Shown here piece by piece: positions 7,199 to 15,525 of a stretch of 64,000 nt of DNA. This stretch comes from Candidatus Pseudomonas phytovorans (GTDB lineage: Bacteria > Pseudomonadota > Gammaproteobacteria > Pseudomonadales > Pseudomonadaceae): assembly GCA_029202525.1 (NCBI GenBank), contig CP119325.1, forward strand, positions 62,001 to 126,000. The letters run 5' to 3'. Position 1 is the stretch's first letter, and each line of letters starts with the position of its first letter. The notes beneath the pieces were generated by a model that saw nothing but the letters and a program-made list of their open reading frames with translations, searched no databases and was not told the DNA's origin. The translations under genes were made by a program, and so were the position numbers.

Positions 7199-8881
7199 AT
7201 GAACAAGAAAAACCGCCACCCCGCCGACGGCAAGCAGCCGATCACCATCTTCGGCCCGGACTTCCCGTTCGGCTTCGACGACTGGCTGGAACACCCCGCA
7301 GGCCTGGGCAGCATCCCGGCCGAGCGCCATGGTGAAGAAGTGGCCATCGTGGGTGCCGGTATCGCCGGCCTGGTGGCGGCCTACGAGCTGATGAAGCTGG
7401 GCTTGAAGCCGGTGGTGTACGAGGCCTCCAAGCTGGGTGGTCGGCTGCGTTCGCAGGCCTTCAACGGCACCGACGGGATCATCGCCGAACTCGGTGGCAT
7501 GCGCTTCCCGGTGTCGTCCACCGCCTTCTACCACTACGTGGACAAGCTGGGCCTTGAAACGAAGCCCTTCCCTAACCCGCTGACCCCGGCCTCGGGCAGC
7601 ACAGTGATCGACCTGGAAGGCCAGACCTACTACGCCGAAAAAACCACCGACCTGCCCAAGCTGTTCCACGAAGTGGCCGATGCCTGGGCCGACGCGCTGG
7701 AAAGCGGCGCCCAGTTCGCCGACATCCAGCAAGCCATCCGCGACCGGGATGTACCGCGCCTGAAGGAGCTGTGGAACAAGCTGGTGCCACTGTGGGATGA
7801 CCGCACCTTCTACGACTTCGTCGCCACCTCGCGCTCGTTCGCCAAACTGAGCTTCCAGCACCGCGAGGTGTTCGGCCAGGTCGGCTTTGGCACCGGCGGC
7901 TGGGACTCGGACTTCCCCAACTCGATGCTGGAAATTTTCCGCGTGGTAATGACCAACTGCGACGACCACCAGCACCTGGTCGTCGGCGGTGTGGAGCAAG
8001 TTCCGCAAGGTATCTGGCGTCATGTGCCGGAGCGCTGCGCCCACTGGCCGGAGGGCACCAGCCTGAGCGGCCTGCATGGCGGCGCGCCGCGCACCGGGGT
8101 CAAGCGCATTGCCCGTGCCGCCGATGGCCGCCTGGCAGTCACCGACAACTGGGGCGACACCCGGCACTACGGCGCCGTGCTCGCCACCTGCCAGACCTGG
8201 CTGCTGACCACACAGATCGACTGTGAGGAGTCGCTGTTCTCGCAAAAGATGTGGATGGCCCTGGACCGCACCCGCTACATGCAGTCGTCGAAGACATTCG
8301 TCATGGTCGACCGGCCCTTCTGGAAGGACAAAGACCCGCAAAGCGGCCGCGACCTCATGAGCATGACCCTCACCGACCGCCTCACCCGCGGCACCTACCT
8401 GTTCGACAACGGCGACGACAAGCCGGGGGTGATCTGCCTGTCCTACGCCTGGATGAGCGACGCCCTGAAGATGCTGCCGCACCCGGTGGAAAAGCGCGTG
8501 CAGCTGGCCCTGGATGCATTGAAGAAGATTTACCCGAAGACCGACATCGCCGGGCACATCATTGGCGACCCGATCACCATTTCCTGGGAGGCCGACCCGC
8601 ACTTCCTGGGAGCCTTCAAAGGCGCACTGCCCGGCCACTACCGCTACAACCAGCGCATGTACGCGCACTTCATGCAGCAGGACATGCCTGCCGAGCAGCG
8701 CGGCATGTTCATCGCCGGTGACGACGTGTCGTGGACCCCGGCGTGGGTGGAAGGCGCGGTGCAGACGTCGCTGAATGCGGTGTGGGGTATCATGAACCAC
8801 TTCGGTGGCCAGACCCACCCCGACAACCCCGGCCCGGGCGATGTGTTTGACGAAATCGGCCCGATCGCCCTGGCAGACTGA
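7199..8881 (+). CDS. davB: L-lysine 2-monooxygenase (flavin amine oxidase family)
   Basis: 560 residues, matching the length I recall for P. putida DavB. It has an FAD-binding Rossmann motif VGAGIAGLVAAYEL (~51-64) followed by an acidic strand end YEAS, and a C-terminal amine-oxidase segment (FIAGDDVSWTPAWVEGAV). The enzyme oxidatively decarboxylates L-lysine to 5-aminopentanamide, the first step of the delta-aminovalerate pathway. Homologues are often labelled tryptophan 2-monooxygenase. The amidase davA follows 14 bases after the stop, which settles lysine as the likely substrate. An AAGG sequence precedes the ATG. Confidence 0.88.
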   Translation: MNKKNRHPADGKQPITIFGPDFPFGFDDWLEHPAGLGSIPAERHGEEVAIVGAGIAGLVAAYELMKLGLKPVVYEASKLGGRLRSQAFNGTDGIIAELGGMRFPVSSTAFYHYVDKLGLETKPFPNPLTPASGSTVIDLEGQTYYAEKTTDLPKLFHEVADAWADALESGAQFADIQQAIRDRDVPRLKELWNKLVPLWDDRTFYDFVATSRSFAKLSFQHREVFGQVGFGTGGWDSDFPNSMLEIFRVVMTNCDDHQHLVVGGVEQVPQGIWRHVPERCAHWPEGTSLSGLHGGAPRTGVKRIARAADGRLAVTDNWGDTRHYGAVLATCQTWLLTTQIDCEESLFSQKMWMALDRTRYMQSSKTFVMVDRPFWKDKDPQSGRDLMSMTLTDRLTRGTYLFDNGDDKPGVICLSYAWMSDALKMLPHPVEKRVQLALDALKKIYPKTDIAGHIIGDPITISWEADPHFLGAFKGALPGHYRYNQRMYAHFMQQDMPAEQRGMFIAGDDVSWTPAWVEGAVQTSLNAVWGIMNHFGGQTHPDNPGPGDVFDEIGPIALAD

Positions 8882-8895
8882 CCCAAGGAGGCACC

Positions 8896-9690
8896 ATGCG
8901 CATTGCTCTATTCCAGGGCGCCCCCAAGCCACTGGACGTACCCGGCAACCTGCAACGGCTGCGCCACCAGGCGCAGCTGGCAGCCGAACGCGGCGCGCAA
9001 CTGCTGGTGTGCCCGGAGATGTTCCTGACCGGCTACAACATCGGCCTGGCCCAGGTCGAGCGCCTGGCCGAAGCCGCCGATGGCCCGGCGGCGATGGAGG
9101 TGGTGGAGATCGCCCGGGCGCACCGCATTGCTATTGTCTACGGCTACCCTGAGCGTGGTGATGATGGGGCGATCTATAACAGTGTGCAGTTGATCGATGC
9201 GCACGGCCGCAGCCTGAGCAACTACCGCAAGACTCACCTGTTCGGTGAGCTGGACCGTTCGATGTTCAGCGCAGGCCCCGATCACTTCCCGGTGGTGGAA
9301 CTGGACGGGTGGAAAGTCGGCCTGCTGATCTGCTACGACATCGAGTTCCCGGAAAATGCCCGACGCCTGGCGCTGGCTGGCGCCGAGCTGATTCTGGTGC
9401 CCACGGCGAACATGACACCCTACGATTTTGTCTGCCAGGTGACCGTGAGGGCGCGGGCGCAGGAAAACCAGTGCTACCTGGTGTATGCCAATTATTGCGG
9501 CTCGGAAGACGAGATCCAGTATTGCGGGCAGAGCAGCATCATCGGCCCGGACGGCAGCCTGCTGGCCATGGCCGGGCGGGATGAGTGCCAGTTGCTGGCA
9601 GAGCTTGAGCATGAGCGGGTGGTGCAAGGGCGGCAGGCATTTCCTTACCTGAATGATTTGCGCCAGGAGCTGCACCTGCGTAAAGGCTGA
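8896..9690 (+). CDS. davA: 5-aminopentanamidase (delta-aminovaleramidase)
   Basis: 264 residues of the carbon-nitrogen hydrolase (nitrilase) superfamily. The Glu-Lys-Cys triad is visible as CPEMFLTG (Glu41), YRKTHLFGE (Lys112) and LLICYDIEFPE (Cys146). It hydrolyses 5-aminopentanamide, the product of DavB, to 5-aminovalerate and ammonia. A strong AAGGAGG ribosome site precedes the ATG. The two-gene davBA operon is followed by a REP pair that may mark its 3' end. Confidence 0.9.
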   Translation: MRIALFQGAPKPLDVPGNLQRLRHQAQLAAERGAQLLVCPEMFLTGYNIGLAQVERLAEAADGPAAMEVVEIARAHRIAIVYGYPERGDDGAIYNSVQLIDAHGRSLSNYRKTHLFGELDRSMFSAGPDHFPVVELDGWKVGLLICYDIEFPENARRLALAGAELILVPTANMTPYDFVCQVTVRARAQENQCYLVYANYCGSEDEIQYCGQSSIIGPDGSLLAMAGRDECQLLAELEHERVVQGRQAFPYLNDLRQELHLRKG

Positions 9691-9696
9691 TGGCCC

Positions 9697-9779
9697 CTTC
9701 GCGGGCACGCCCGCTCCCACAGGGACAGCGTGATTTGTAGATCCACGCCAATCCTGTGGGAGCGGGCGTGCCCGCGAAG
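9697..9779. repeat. Inverted pair of REP elements
   Basis: A 27-base arm (9697-9723, core GCGGGCACGCCCGCTCCCAC) is repeated exactly in reverse complement at 9753-9779, 29 bases apart. This is the classical P. putida REP type, placed between davA and pqqF. Confidence 0.9.
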
Positions 9780-9833
9780 AGGCCGGGCCTGCAAACAAAT
9801 GGGTTAGCATGGTCAGCAGCTACCGGAGCCCCC

Positions 9834-12122
9834 ATGCCTGACGCCACCCGCCACCTCACCCTCGCCAACGGCCTGCAGCTGACCCTGCGCCACGCCCCGC
9901 GCCTTAAACGCTCGGCCGCCGCATTGCGGGTGCACGCGGGCAACCACGACGCGCCAGGCAAATGGCCCGGCCTTGCCCACTTTCTCGAACACCTTTTCTT
10001 CCTCGGCACCGCGCGATTTCCGCTGGACGATGGCCTGATGCGCTACGTGCAAGCCCTCGGCGGCCAGGTCAACGCCAGCACCCGCGAGCGGGCCACCGAC
10101 TTCTTCTTTGAAGTACCGCCCAACGCCCTGGCCGGAGGCCTTGAGCGCCTGTGCCAGATGCTGGCAGAACCGGACCTGGGCATCGAGCGCCAACGCCGCG
10201 AACGCGAAGTAATCCACGCCGAGTTTATCGCCTGGTCGCGCAACCCGCAGGCTCAACAGCAATTCGCCTTGCTGCAATCCGTATCGCCGGGCCATCCGCT
10301 CGGCGCTTTTCACGCGGGTAACCGACACACCCTGGCCTTGCAGGATCCGGCCTTCCAGCAAGCGCTTGCGGGCTTTCACCAGCACTACTACCAAGGCGGT
10401 CAGATCGTCTTGAGCCTGTGTGGCCCACAGTCGCTCGATGAGCTGGAACAGTTGGCCAGGCAACATGCCAGCCTGTTCGCGACGGGCACGCGGGCGCCAC
10501 AAACGCAGCCACCACGACTGTCGCCAACCGACGCGCGCCTGGTTTTCACCCATGAACAGCTCCCGCCAGGTGCCGAGCAGGCCCTGGAATTACTGATCAG
10601 TTGCCTCGGCGACAACCGCCCTGGTACCTGGCTGAATGCGCTTGGCCAACGTGGCAGGCTGCAAAGCTTCAAGGCCGAGGTGCTGTACGCCTTCGCCGGG
10701 CAGTTGCTCTGGCACATCGACCTGCAGCTCAGCGCAGACGCCAACCCGGACGAAGCAGATGCCCTGCTGCAAGGCTGGATCAGTTTCATCCGCCAGGCCG
10801 ACCTTGAGCAGATGAACCACGAATTCGGCCTGCTGCAGCGCAGCCGCGAACGCAGCGCCAGCGCGCTTGAACTGGCTCGGCGGGACAGCACAGGCCAGCC
10901 GTTCAGCAGCCTGGACAAGCAAGGTCTGCAGGCCCTGAATGCGCTGATAAACGGCCTGCCTGCCCACGCGCACGGGCAATGGCAACTGCCCCCGGTCGAC
11001 CCCTTGCTGATGGCCGAATTGCCCAATGCCGCAGGGCAACCGCTGCCCGCGGCTCTGAAAATCAGCGATCTGCTGCCTGGCGCTCGCCAGTACGCCGCAC
11101 TTTACCTGCGCTGGCACGTGCCTTCGCCTTCTCGCGAGCGCTTGCAAGGCGTGCTTGAACAGGCGCTCGCTCCACTGCAGGCGCGCTGCGAGCGCGCGTC
11201 GGTGCAACTGCTGTTCAGTGCCGTTGGCGACTACTGGCAATTACGCTGCGCCGGGCAACCGGCAGCAGTGCTTCGGTCGGTGGAGCAGGCCCTGGCACTG
11301 ATGCTCAAGCCAGAAGCAAGTTGCTGGCAGCCCTGCGCGGCAACGCGACCGCCACTGATCCCCATCAGGGCCTTGCTCAAGCAACTGCCCGACGCAGTCC
11401 TCGGCGCCCACCCCGCCAGCGGGCCTGCCTGCACCCCGGCACAGCCGCAGCTCGACAGCCTGTGGCAGCACGCACACTGGCATGGCCTTGCCACAGGCTT
11501 CGACGATGCCGCGCTATGCGCCTTGGGTACTGCGTTGCAGCACTGCCCTGGGCAAGGCTCGCTGCCTGGGCCCCTGCCCACATGGGCCACACACCGTTGG
11601 CAGCACGCCGAAGTACCGGGCAGTGAACACGCCCTGCTGCTGTTCTGCCCATTACCTGCAACCAGCGAAGCCAGCGGCCGGCTGCTTGCGCAACTGTTGC
11701 AAGGGCCGGTTTACCAACGGCTGCGGGTAGAACTGCAACTTGGCTACGCGGTGTTCAGTGCCTTTCGTCAGGTCGAAGGGGTCGGCGGCCTGTTGTTCGG
11801 GGTGCAGTCGCCACATACCCGCCAGGGGCAGATCCTCGACCACCTGCTTACCCTGCTGCGCCAAGGGATCACGCTGGATCCGGACGCATGCAGGGCCTTG
11901 GCCGGGCAATTCGAAGAGCCCGCAATGGCCAACGCCGACGTCGCCGAATGGGCATGGCAGACACACCTGGCTACACAACCCGGCACGCTGGATCAACTAC
12001 GCAAGGCTATCTTGAAGACGCGGCAGACGGATCTGGACCAGCTGCTGGGCACCCTGCTCGATAAGAATTGCCCTTGGCTCTGCTTGGCCAACGCTGCCGC
12101 GCCAGCCCCTTCATGGCAATGA
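9834..12122 (+). CDS. pqqF: PQQ biosynthesis protease PqqF (M16 zinc peptidase)
   Basis: 762 residues from the ATG at 9834, which has GGAG five bases upstream; a longer frame would start inside the REP element. The inverted zinc motif HxxEH is present as HFLEH (His49, Glu52, His53) in an insulysin-like M16 fold with a degenerate second half. PqqF is thought to cut the PqqA peptide and release the cross-linked Glu-Tyr unit during PQQ formation. It lies upstream of pqqA and is separated from it by a 172-base gap, so it may be transcribed apart from pqqA. Confidence 0.88.
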   Translation: MPDATRHLTLANGLQLTLRHAPRLKRSAAALRVHAGNHDAPGKWPGLAHFLEHLFFLGTARFPLDDGLMRYVQALGGQVNASTRERATDFFFEVPPNALAGGLERLCQMLAEPDLGIERQRREREVIHAEFIAWSRNPQAQQQFALLQSVSPGHPLGAFHAGNRHTLALQDPAFQQALAGFHQHYYQGGQIVLSLCGPQSLDELEQLARQHASLFATGTRAPQTQPPRLSPTDARLVFTHEQLPPGAEQALELLISCLGDNRPGTWLNALGQRGRLQSFKAEVLYAFAGQLLWHIDLQLSADANPDEADALLQGWISFIRQADLEQMNHEFGLLQRSRERSASALELARRDSTGQPFSSLDKQGLQALNALINGLPAHAHGQWQLPPVDPLLMAELPNAAGQPLPAALKISDLLPGARQYAALYLRWHVPSPSRERLQGVLEQALAPLQARCERASVQLLFSAVGDYWQLRCAGQPAAVLRSVEQALALMLKPEASCWQPCAATRPPLIPIRALLKQLPDAVLGAHPASGPACTPAQPQLDSLWQHAHWHGLATGFDDAALCALGTALQHCPGQGSLPGPLPTWATHRWQHAEVPGSEHALLLFCPLPATSEASGRLLAQLLQGPVYQRLRVELQLGYAVFSAFRQVEGVGGLLFGVQSPHTRQGQILDHLLTLLRQGITLDPDACRALAGQFEEPAMANADVAEWAWQTHLATQPGTLDQLRKAILKTRQTDLDQLLGTLLDKNCPWLCLANAAAPAPSWQ

Positions 12123-12181
12123 GCAAGCTGCCGATTGTTACGCCATCTGCAAGGGCGCTTTTCGAATAATTAACCTTTCGG

Positions 12182-12202
12182 TACAAAATTTTCTTGTAAG
12201 AT
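12182..12202 (+). promoter_or_regulatory. Candidate pqqA promoter region
   Basis: In the AT-rich gap before pqqA, TACAA (12182-12186) mirrors TTGTA (12194-12198), and TAAGAT (12197-12202) could be a -10 box. There is no convincing -35 box. The start codon is 93 bases downstream. Confidence 0.35.
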
Positions 12203-12294
12203 AACGCAATCCCAGTTTCAGGGAACTGCCGCAGCATTGGCGGTACCCAAGTAGTAGCTGAGCAACCCAACCCTCATTCGGAAGGAGTAATTCC

Positions 12295-12366
12295 ATGTGG
12301 ACCAAACCTGCTTACACTGACCTGCGTATCGGCTTCGAAGTCACCATGTACTTCGCAAACCGCTAA
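12295..12366 (+). CDS. pqqA: PQQ precursor peptide PqqA
   Basis: A 23-residue peptide beginning [13 protein letters not shown] and ending MYFANR. It is the ribosomally made substrate from which PQQ is built. The family's conserved Glu15 and Tyr19 are both present, spaced ExxxY; PqqE joins them with a carbon-carbon bond. A strong GAAGGAG ribosome site is upstream. A terminator-like hairpin follows within 20 bases and would make this short message more abundant than the downstream genes. Confidence 0.97.
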
Positions 12367-12382
12367 GCCGGGCTTGCGCTTC

Positions 12383-12415
12383 AACGCCTCGGCCTGCCGG
12401 GGCGTTTTCGTTTTT
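12383..12415 (+). terminator. Attenuator-like terminator between pqqA and pqqB
   Basis: A 10-bp stem AACGCCTCGG / CCGGGGCGTT with one T-G wobble and a four-base loop is followed by a T-rich tail. Partial termination here would uncouple pqqA levels from pqqBCDE. Confidence 0.75.
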
Positions 12416-12444
12416 ACGACACGGTTTCTGCATAGAGAGTGGCC

Positions 12445-13356
12445 ATGTACATTCAGGTTCTCGGCTCCGCCGCCGGTGGCGGGTTCCCGCAGTGGAACTG
12501 CAACTGCGTCAACTGCAAGGGCTACCGTGACGGCAACCTGCGGGCCACGGCGCGCACCCAGTCGTCCATCGCCCTGTCCGACGACGGCGTGCACTGGGTG
12601 CTGTGCAATGCCTCGCCCGACATCCGCGCCCAACTCCAGGCCTTTGCGCCGATGCAGCCCGCCCGCGGCCTGCGCGACACCGGCATCAACGCCATCGTCC
12701 TGCTGGACAGCCAGATCGACCACACCACCGGCCTGCTCAGCCTGCGTGAGGGCTGCCCGCATCAGGTGTGGTGCACCGACATGGTCCACCAGGACCTGAC
12801 CACCGGTTTCCCGCTGTTCAACATGCTCAGCCACTGGAACGGTGGCCTGCAGTGGAACCGCATCGGGCTGGAAGGCAGCTTCGTGATCGACGCCTGCCCC
12901 AATCTGCGCTTCACCCCATTCCCGCTGCGCAGCGCCGCACCGCCTTATTCGCCACACCGCTTCGACCCGCACCCTGGCGACAACCTGGGTTTGATGGTCG
13001 AAGACACCCGCACCGGCGGCAAGCTGTTCTACGCCCCGGGCCTGGGCCAGGTAGACGACAACCTGCTGGCGATGATGCACGGCGCCGACTGCCTGCTGGT
13101 CGACGGCACCCTGTGGGAAGACGACGAAATGCAGCGCCGTGGCGTCGGTACCCGCACCGGCCGCGAGATGGGCCACCTGGCGCAGAACGGCCCTGGCGGC
13201 ATGCTGGAAGTGCTCGACGGCTTCCCGCGCCAGCGCAAGGTACTTATCCACATCAACAACACCAACCCGATACTCGATGAGGACTCCCCCGAGCGCGCCG
13301 AAGTCCTGCGCCGCGGTGTGGAAGTGGCCTTCGATGGCATGAGCATCGAGTTGTAA
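12445..13356 (+). CDS. pqqB: PQQ biosynthesis protein PqqB (metallo-beta-lactamase fold)
   Basis: 303 residues from the ATG at 12445, with AGAGAG five bases upstream. A GTG two codons earlier is possible but less likely. The opening MYIQVLGSAAGGGFPQWNC is typical of PqqB, including the Cys-rich CNCVNC. The protein has the metallo-beta-lactamase fold and is proposed to hydroxylate the Glu-Tyr-derived intermediate before PqqC acts. It is the first gene of the tight pqqBCDE cluster, nine bases before pqqC. Confidence 0.95.
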   Translation: MYIQVLGSAAGGGFPQWNCNCVNCKGYRDGNLRATARTQSSIALSDDGVHWVLCNASPDIRAQLQAFAPMQPARGLRDTGINAIVLLDSQIDHTTGLLSLREGCPHQVWCTDMVHQDLTTGFPLFNMLSHWNGGLQWNRIGLEGSFVIDACPNLRFTPFPLRSAAPPYSPHRFDPHPGDNLGLMVEDTRTGGKLFYAPGLGQVDDNLLAMMHGADCLLVDGTLWEDDEMQRRGVGTRTGREMGHLAQNGPGGMLEVLDGFPRQRKVLIHINNTNPILDEDSPERAEVLRRGVEVAFDGMSIEL

Positions 13357-13365
13357 GGAGGCCTG

Positions 13366-14121
13366 ATGAGCGACGCACTGCCAATGTCCCCTGCCGAATT
13401 CGAGCAGGCCCTGCGCGCCAAGGGCGCCTATTACCACATCCATCACCCGTTCCACGTGGCGATGTACCAGGGGCGCGCTACCCGCGAGCAGATCCAGGGC
13501 TGGGTAGCCAATCGCTTCTACTACCAGGTCAACATCCCGATGAAGGACGCCGCGATCCTGGCCAACTGCCCGGACCGCGAAGTACGCCGCGAGTGGATTC
13601 AGCGCCTGCTTGACCACGACGGCGCACCCGGCGAGGACGGTGGCATCGAAGCCTGGCTGCGCCTGGGCCAGGCCGTCGGCCTCGACCCGGACCAGCTGCG
13701 CTCCCAGGAGCTGGTACTGCCCGGTGTACGCTTTGCCGTGGACGCCTACGTCAACTTTGCCCGCCGCGCCAGCTGGCAGGAAGCCGCCAGCAGCTCGCTG
13801 ACCGAACTGTTCGCCCCGCAAATCCACCAGTCGCGCCTGGACAGCTGGCCGCAGCACTATCCGTGGATCGACCCGGCCGGCTACGAGTACTTCCGCACCC
13901 GGCTGGGCCAGGCCCGACGTGACGTGGAGCACGGCCTGGCGATTACCTTGCAGCACTACACCACCCGCGAGGGCCAGGAGCGTATGCTGGAGATCCTGCA
14001 GTTCAAGCTGGATATCCTCTGGAGCATGCTCGACGCCATGAGCATGGCCTACGAGCTGAACCGCCCGCCTTATCACTCTGTCACCCAGGACCGGGTGTGG
14101 CACAAGGGGATCACCCTATGA
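13366..14121 (+). CDS. pqqC: Pyrroloquinoline-quinone synthase PqqC
   Basis: 251 residues, the usual length. PqqC is a cofactor-free oxidase that performs the final ring closure and eight-electron oxidation to PQQ. The TENA/THI-4-like all-helical fold is recognisable from KGAYYHIHHPFHVAMYQG, GWVANRFYYQVNIPMKDAAI and LQHYTTREGQERML, which carry active-site His and Tyr residues. An AAGGAGG ribosome site lies just before the ATG. The TGA stop overlaps the ATG of pqqD. Confidence 0.96.
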   Translation: MSDALPMSPAEFEQALRAKGAYYHIHHPFHVAMYQGRATREQIQGWVANRFYYQVNIPMKDAAILANCPDREVRREWIQRLLDHDGAPGEDGGIEAWLRLGQAVGLDPDQLRSQELVLPGVRFAVDAYVNFARRASWQEAASSSLTELFAPQIHQSRLDSWPQHYPWIDPAGYEYFRTRLGQARRDVEHGLAITLQHYTTREGQERMLEILQFKLDILWSMLDAMSMAYELNRPPYHSVTQDRVWHKGITL

Positions 14122-14393
14122 GTTTCGACCGCAATCAGGTGCCGAACTGGCGCGCTGGCTACCGCTTCCAGTACGAGCCGGCGCAAAAGGGCCATGTGTT
14201 GCTGTACCCCGAGGGCATGATCAAGCTCAACGAAAGCGCCAGCCTGATCGGTGGCCTGATCGACGGCCAGCGCGACGTGGCGGCCATCATCAGCGAACTC
14301 GAACAGCAATTCCCCGATATTCCTGAAGTAGCCGAAGACATCGAGCAGTTCATGGAGGTGGCCCGTGCCGAACACTGGATCGTCCTTGCCTGA
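14118..14393 (+). CDS. pqqD: PqqA peptide chaperone PqqD
   Basis: 91 residues from the ATG at 14118, overlapping the pqqC stop (ATGA). The family motifs are present: GYRFQYEPAQKGHVLLYPEGMIKLNESA, then ILELCDGQRDV-like text read here as IGGLIDGQRDV. PqqD is a RiPP-recognition-element protein that binds PqqA and presents it to PqqE. The end of the gene overlaps pqqE by 29 bases, consistent with coupled expression of partner proteins. Confidence 0.94.
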   Translation: MSFDRNQVPNWRAGYRFQYEPAQKGHVLLYPEGMIKLNESASLIGGLIDGQRDVAAIISELEQQFPDIPEVAEDIEQFMEVARAEHWIVLA

Positions 14394-15525
14394 ATTGCCT
14401 CCTACGCCGGAGGTCGGCCTGCCTCTGTGGTTGCTGGCCGAACTCACCTACCGCTGCCCGCTGCAGTGCCCGTACTGCTCCAACCCGCTGGACTTTGCCG
14501 CCCAGGGCCAGGAGCTGAGCACCGAGCAGTGGTTCAAGGTAATGGCCGAAGCGCGGGAAATGGGCGCCGCGCAAATCGGCTTTTCCGGCGGTGAACCGCT
14601 GGTGCGCCAGGACCTTGCCGAGCTGATCGGCGAAGCCCGCCGGCTGGGTTACTACACCAACCTGATCACCTCGGGCATCGGCCTGACCGAAGCGCGCATC
14701 GCCGGCTTCAAGAAGGCCGGCCTGGACCATATCCAGATCAGCTTCCAGGCCAGTGACGAGCAGGTCAACAACCTGTTGGCAGGCTCGAAGAAGGCCTTTG
14801 CGCAAAAGCTGGAAATGGCCCGTGCGGTAAAAGCCCACGGCTACCCGATGGTGCTCAACTTCGTCACCCACCGGCACAACATCGACAAGATCGACCGCAT
14901 CATCGAGCTGTGCATTGCCCTGGACGCCGACTTCGTCGAGCTTGCCACCTGCCAGTTCTACGGCTGGGCCCACCTCAACCGCCTGGGGCTGCTGCCGACC
15001 CGTGCGCAACTGGAGCGGGCCGAGCGCATTACCAACGAATACCGGGACAAGCTCAAGGCCGAGGGCAACCCGTGCAAGCTGATCTTCGTCACCCCGGACT
15101 ACTACGAAGAGCGCCCCAAGGCCTGCATGAATGGCTGGGGCAACCTGTTCCTCACCATCACCCCGGACGGCACCGCGCTACCCTGCCACGGTGCCCGGCA
15201 GCTGCCGGTGCAGTTCCCCAATGTACGCGAACACAACCTGCACCATATCTGGTATGAGTCGTTCGGTTTCAACCGCTTCCGTGGTTATGAGTGGATGCGC
15301 GAACCGTGCCGCTCCTGTGACGAAAAAGAAAAGGACTTTGGCGGATGTCGCTGCCAGGCCTTCATGCTGACCGGCGATGCCAGCAACGCCGACCCTGTGT
15401 GCGCCAAGTCGGCCGACCACGGCATCATCCTCAAGGCCCGCGAGGAGGCGGAAACCGCCCGGCTCGCCATTGAACAGATGACCTTCCGCAATGATCGAAA
15501 CTCCCGTGTCATCGCCCGCGGCTGA
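14365..15525 (+). CDS. pqqE: PqqA peptide cyclase PqqE (radical SAM)
   Basis: 386 residues from a GTG start at 14365 with GGAGG seven bases upstream. The radical SAM [4Fe-4S] motif CxxxCxxC is Cys31-Cys35-Cys38 (RCPLQCPYCSNP). A C-terminal SPASM region has extra cysteines in EPCRSCDEKEKDFGGCRCQAF, binding auxiliary clusters. The enzyme forms the carbon-carbon cross-link between Glu15 and Tyr19 of PqqA. It overlaps pqqD upstream and the S9 peptidase gene downstream by 35 bases. Confidence 0.96.
   Translation: MPNTGSSLPELPPTPEVGLPLWLLAELTYRCPLQCPYCSNPLDFAAQGQELSTEQWFKVMAEAREMGAAQIGFSGGEPLVRQDLAELIGEARRLGYYTNLITSGIGLTEARIAGFKKAGLDHIQISFQASDEQVNNLLAGSKKAFAQKLEMARAVKAHGYPMVLNFVTHRHNIDKIDRIIELCIALDADFVELATCQFYGWAHLNRLGLLPTRAQLERAERITNEYRDKLKAEGNPCKLIFVTPDYYEERPKACMNGWGNLFLTITPDGTALPCHGARQLPVQFPNVREHNLHHIWYESFGFNRFRGYEWMREPCRSCDEKEKDFGGCRCQAFMLTGDASNADPVCAKSADHGIILKAREEAETARLAIEQMTFRNDRNSRVIARG

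Noticed and set aside
7127..8932. A 601-residue frame opposite davB
   Set aside because: Shadow frame of a GC-rich gene; composition dominated by His, Val, Gly and Arg without family motifs.
9756..9833. N-terminal extension of pqqF
   Set aside because: The extension would translate part of a REP element; the ATG at 9834 has a GGAG ribosome site and gives the expected family start.
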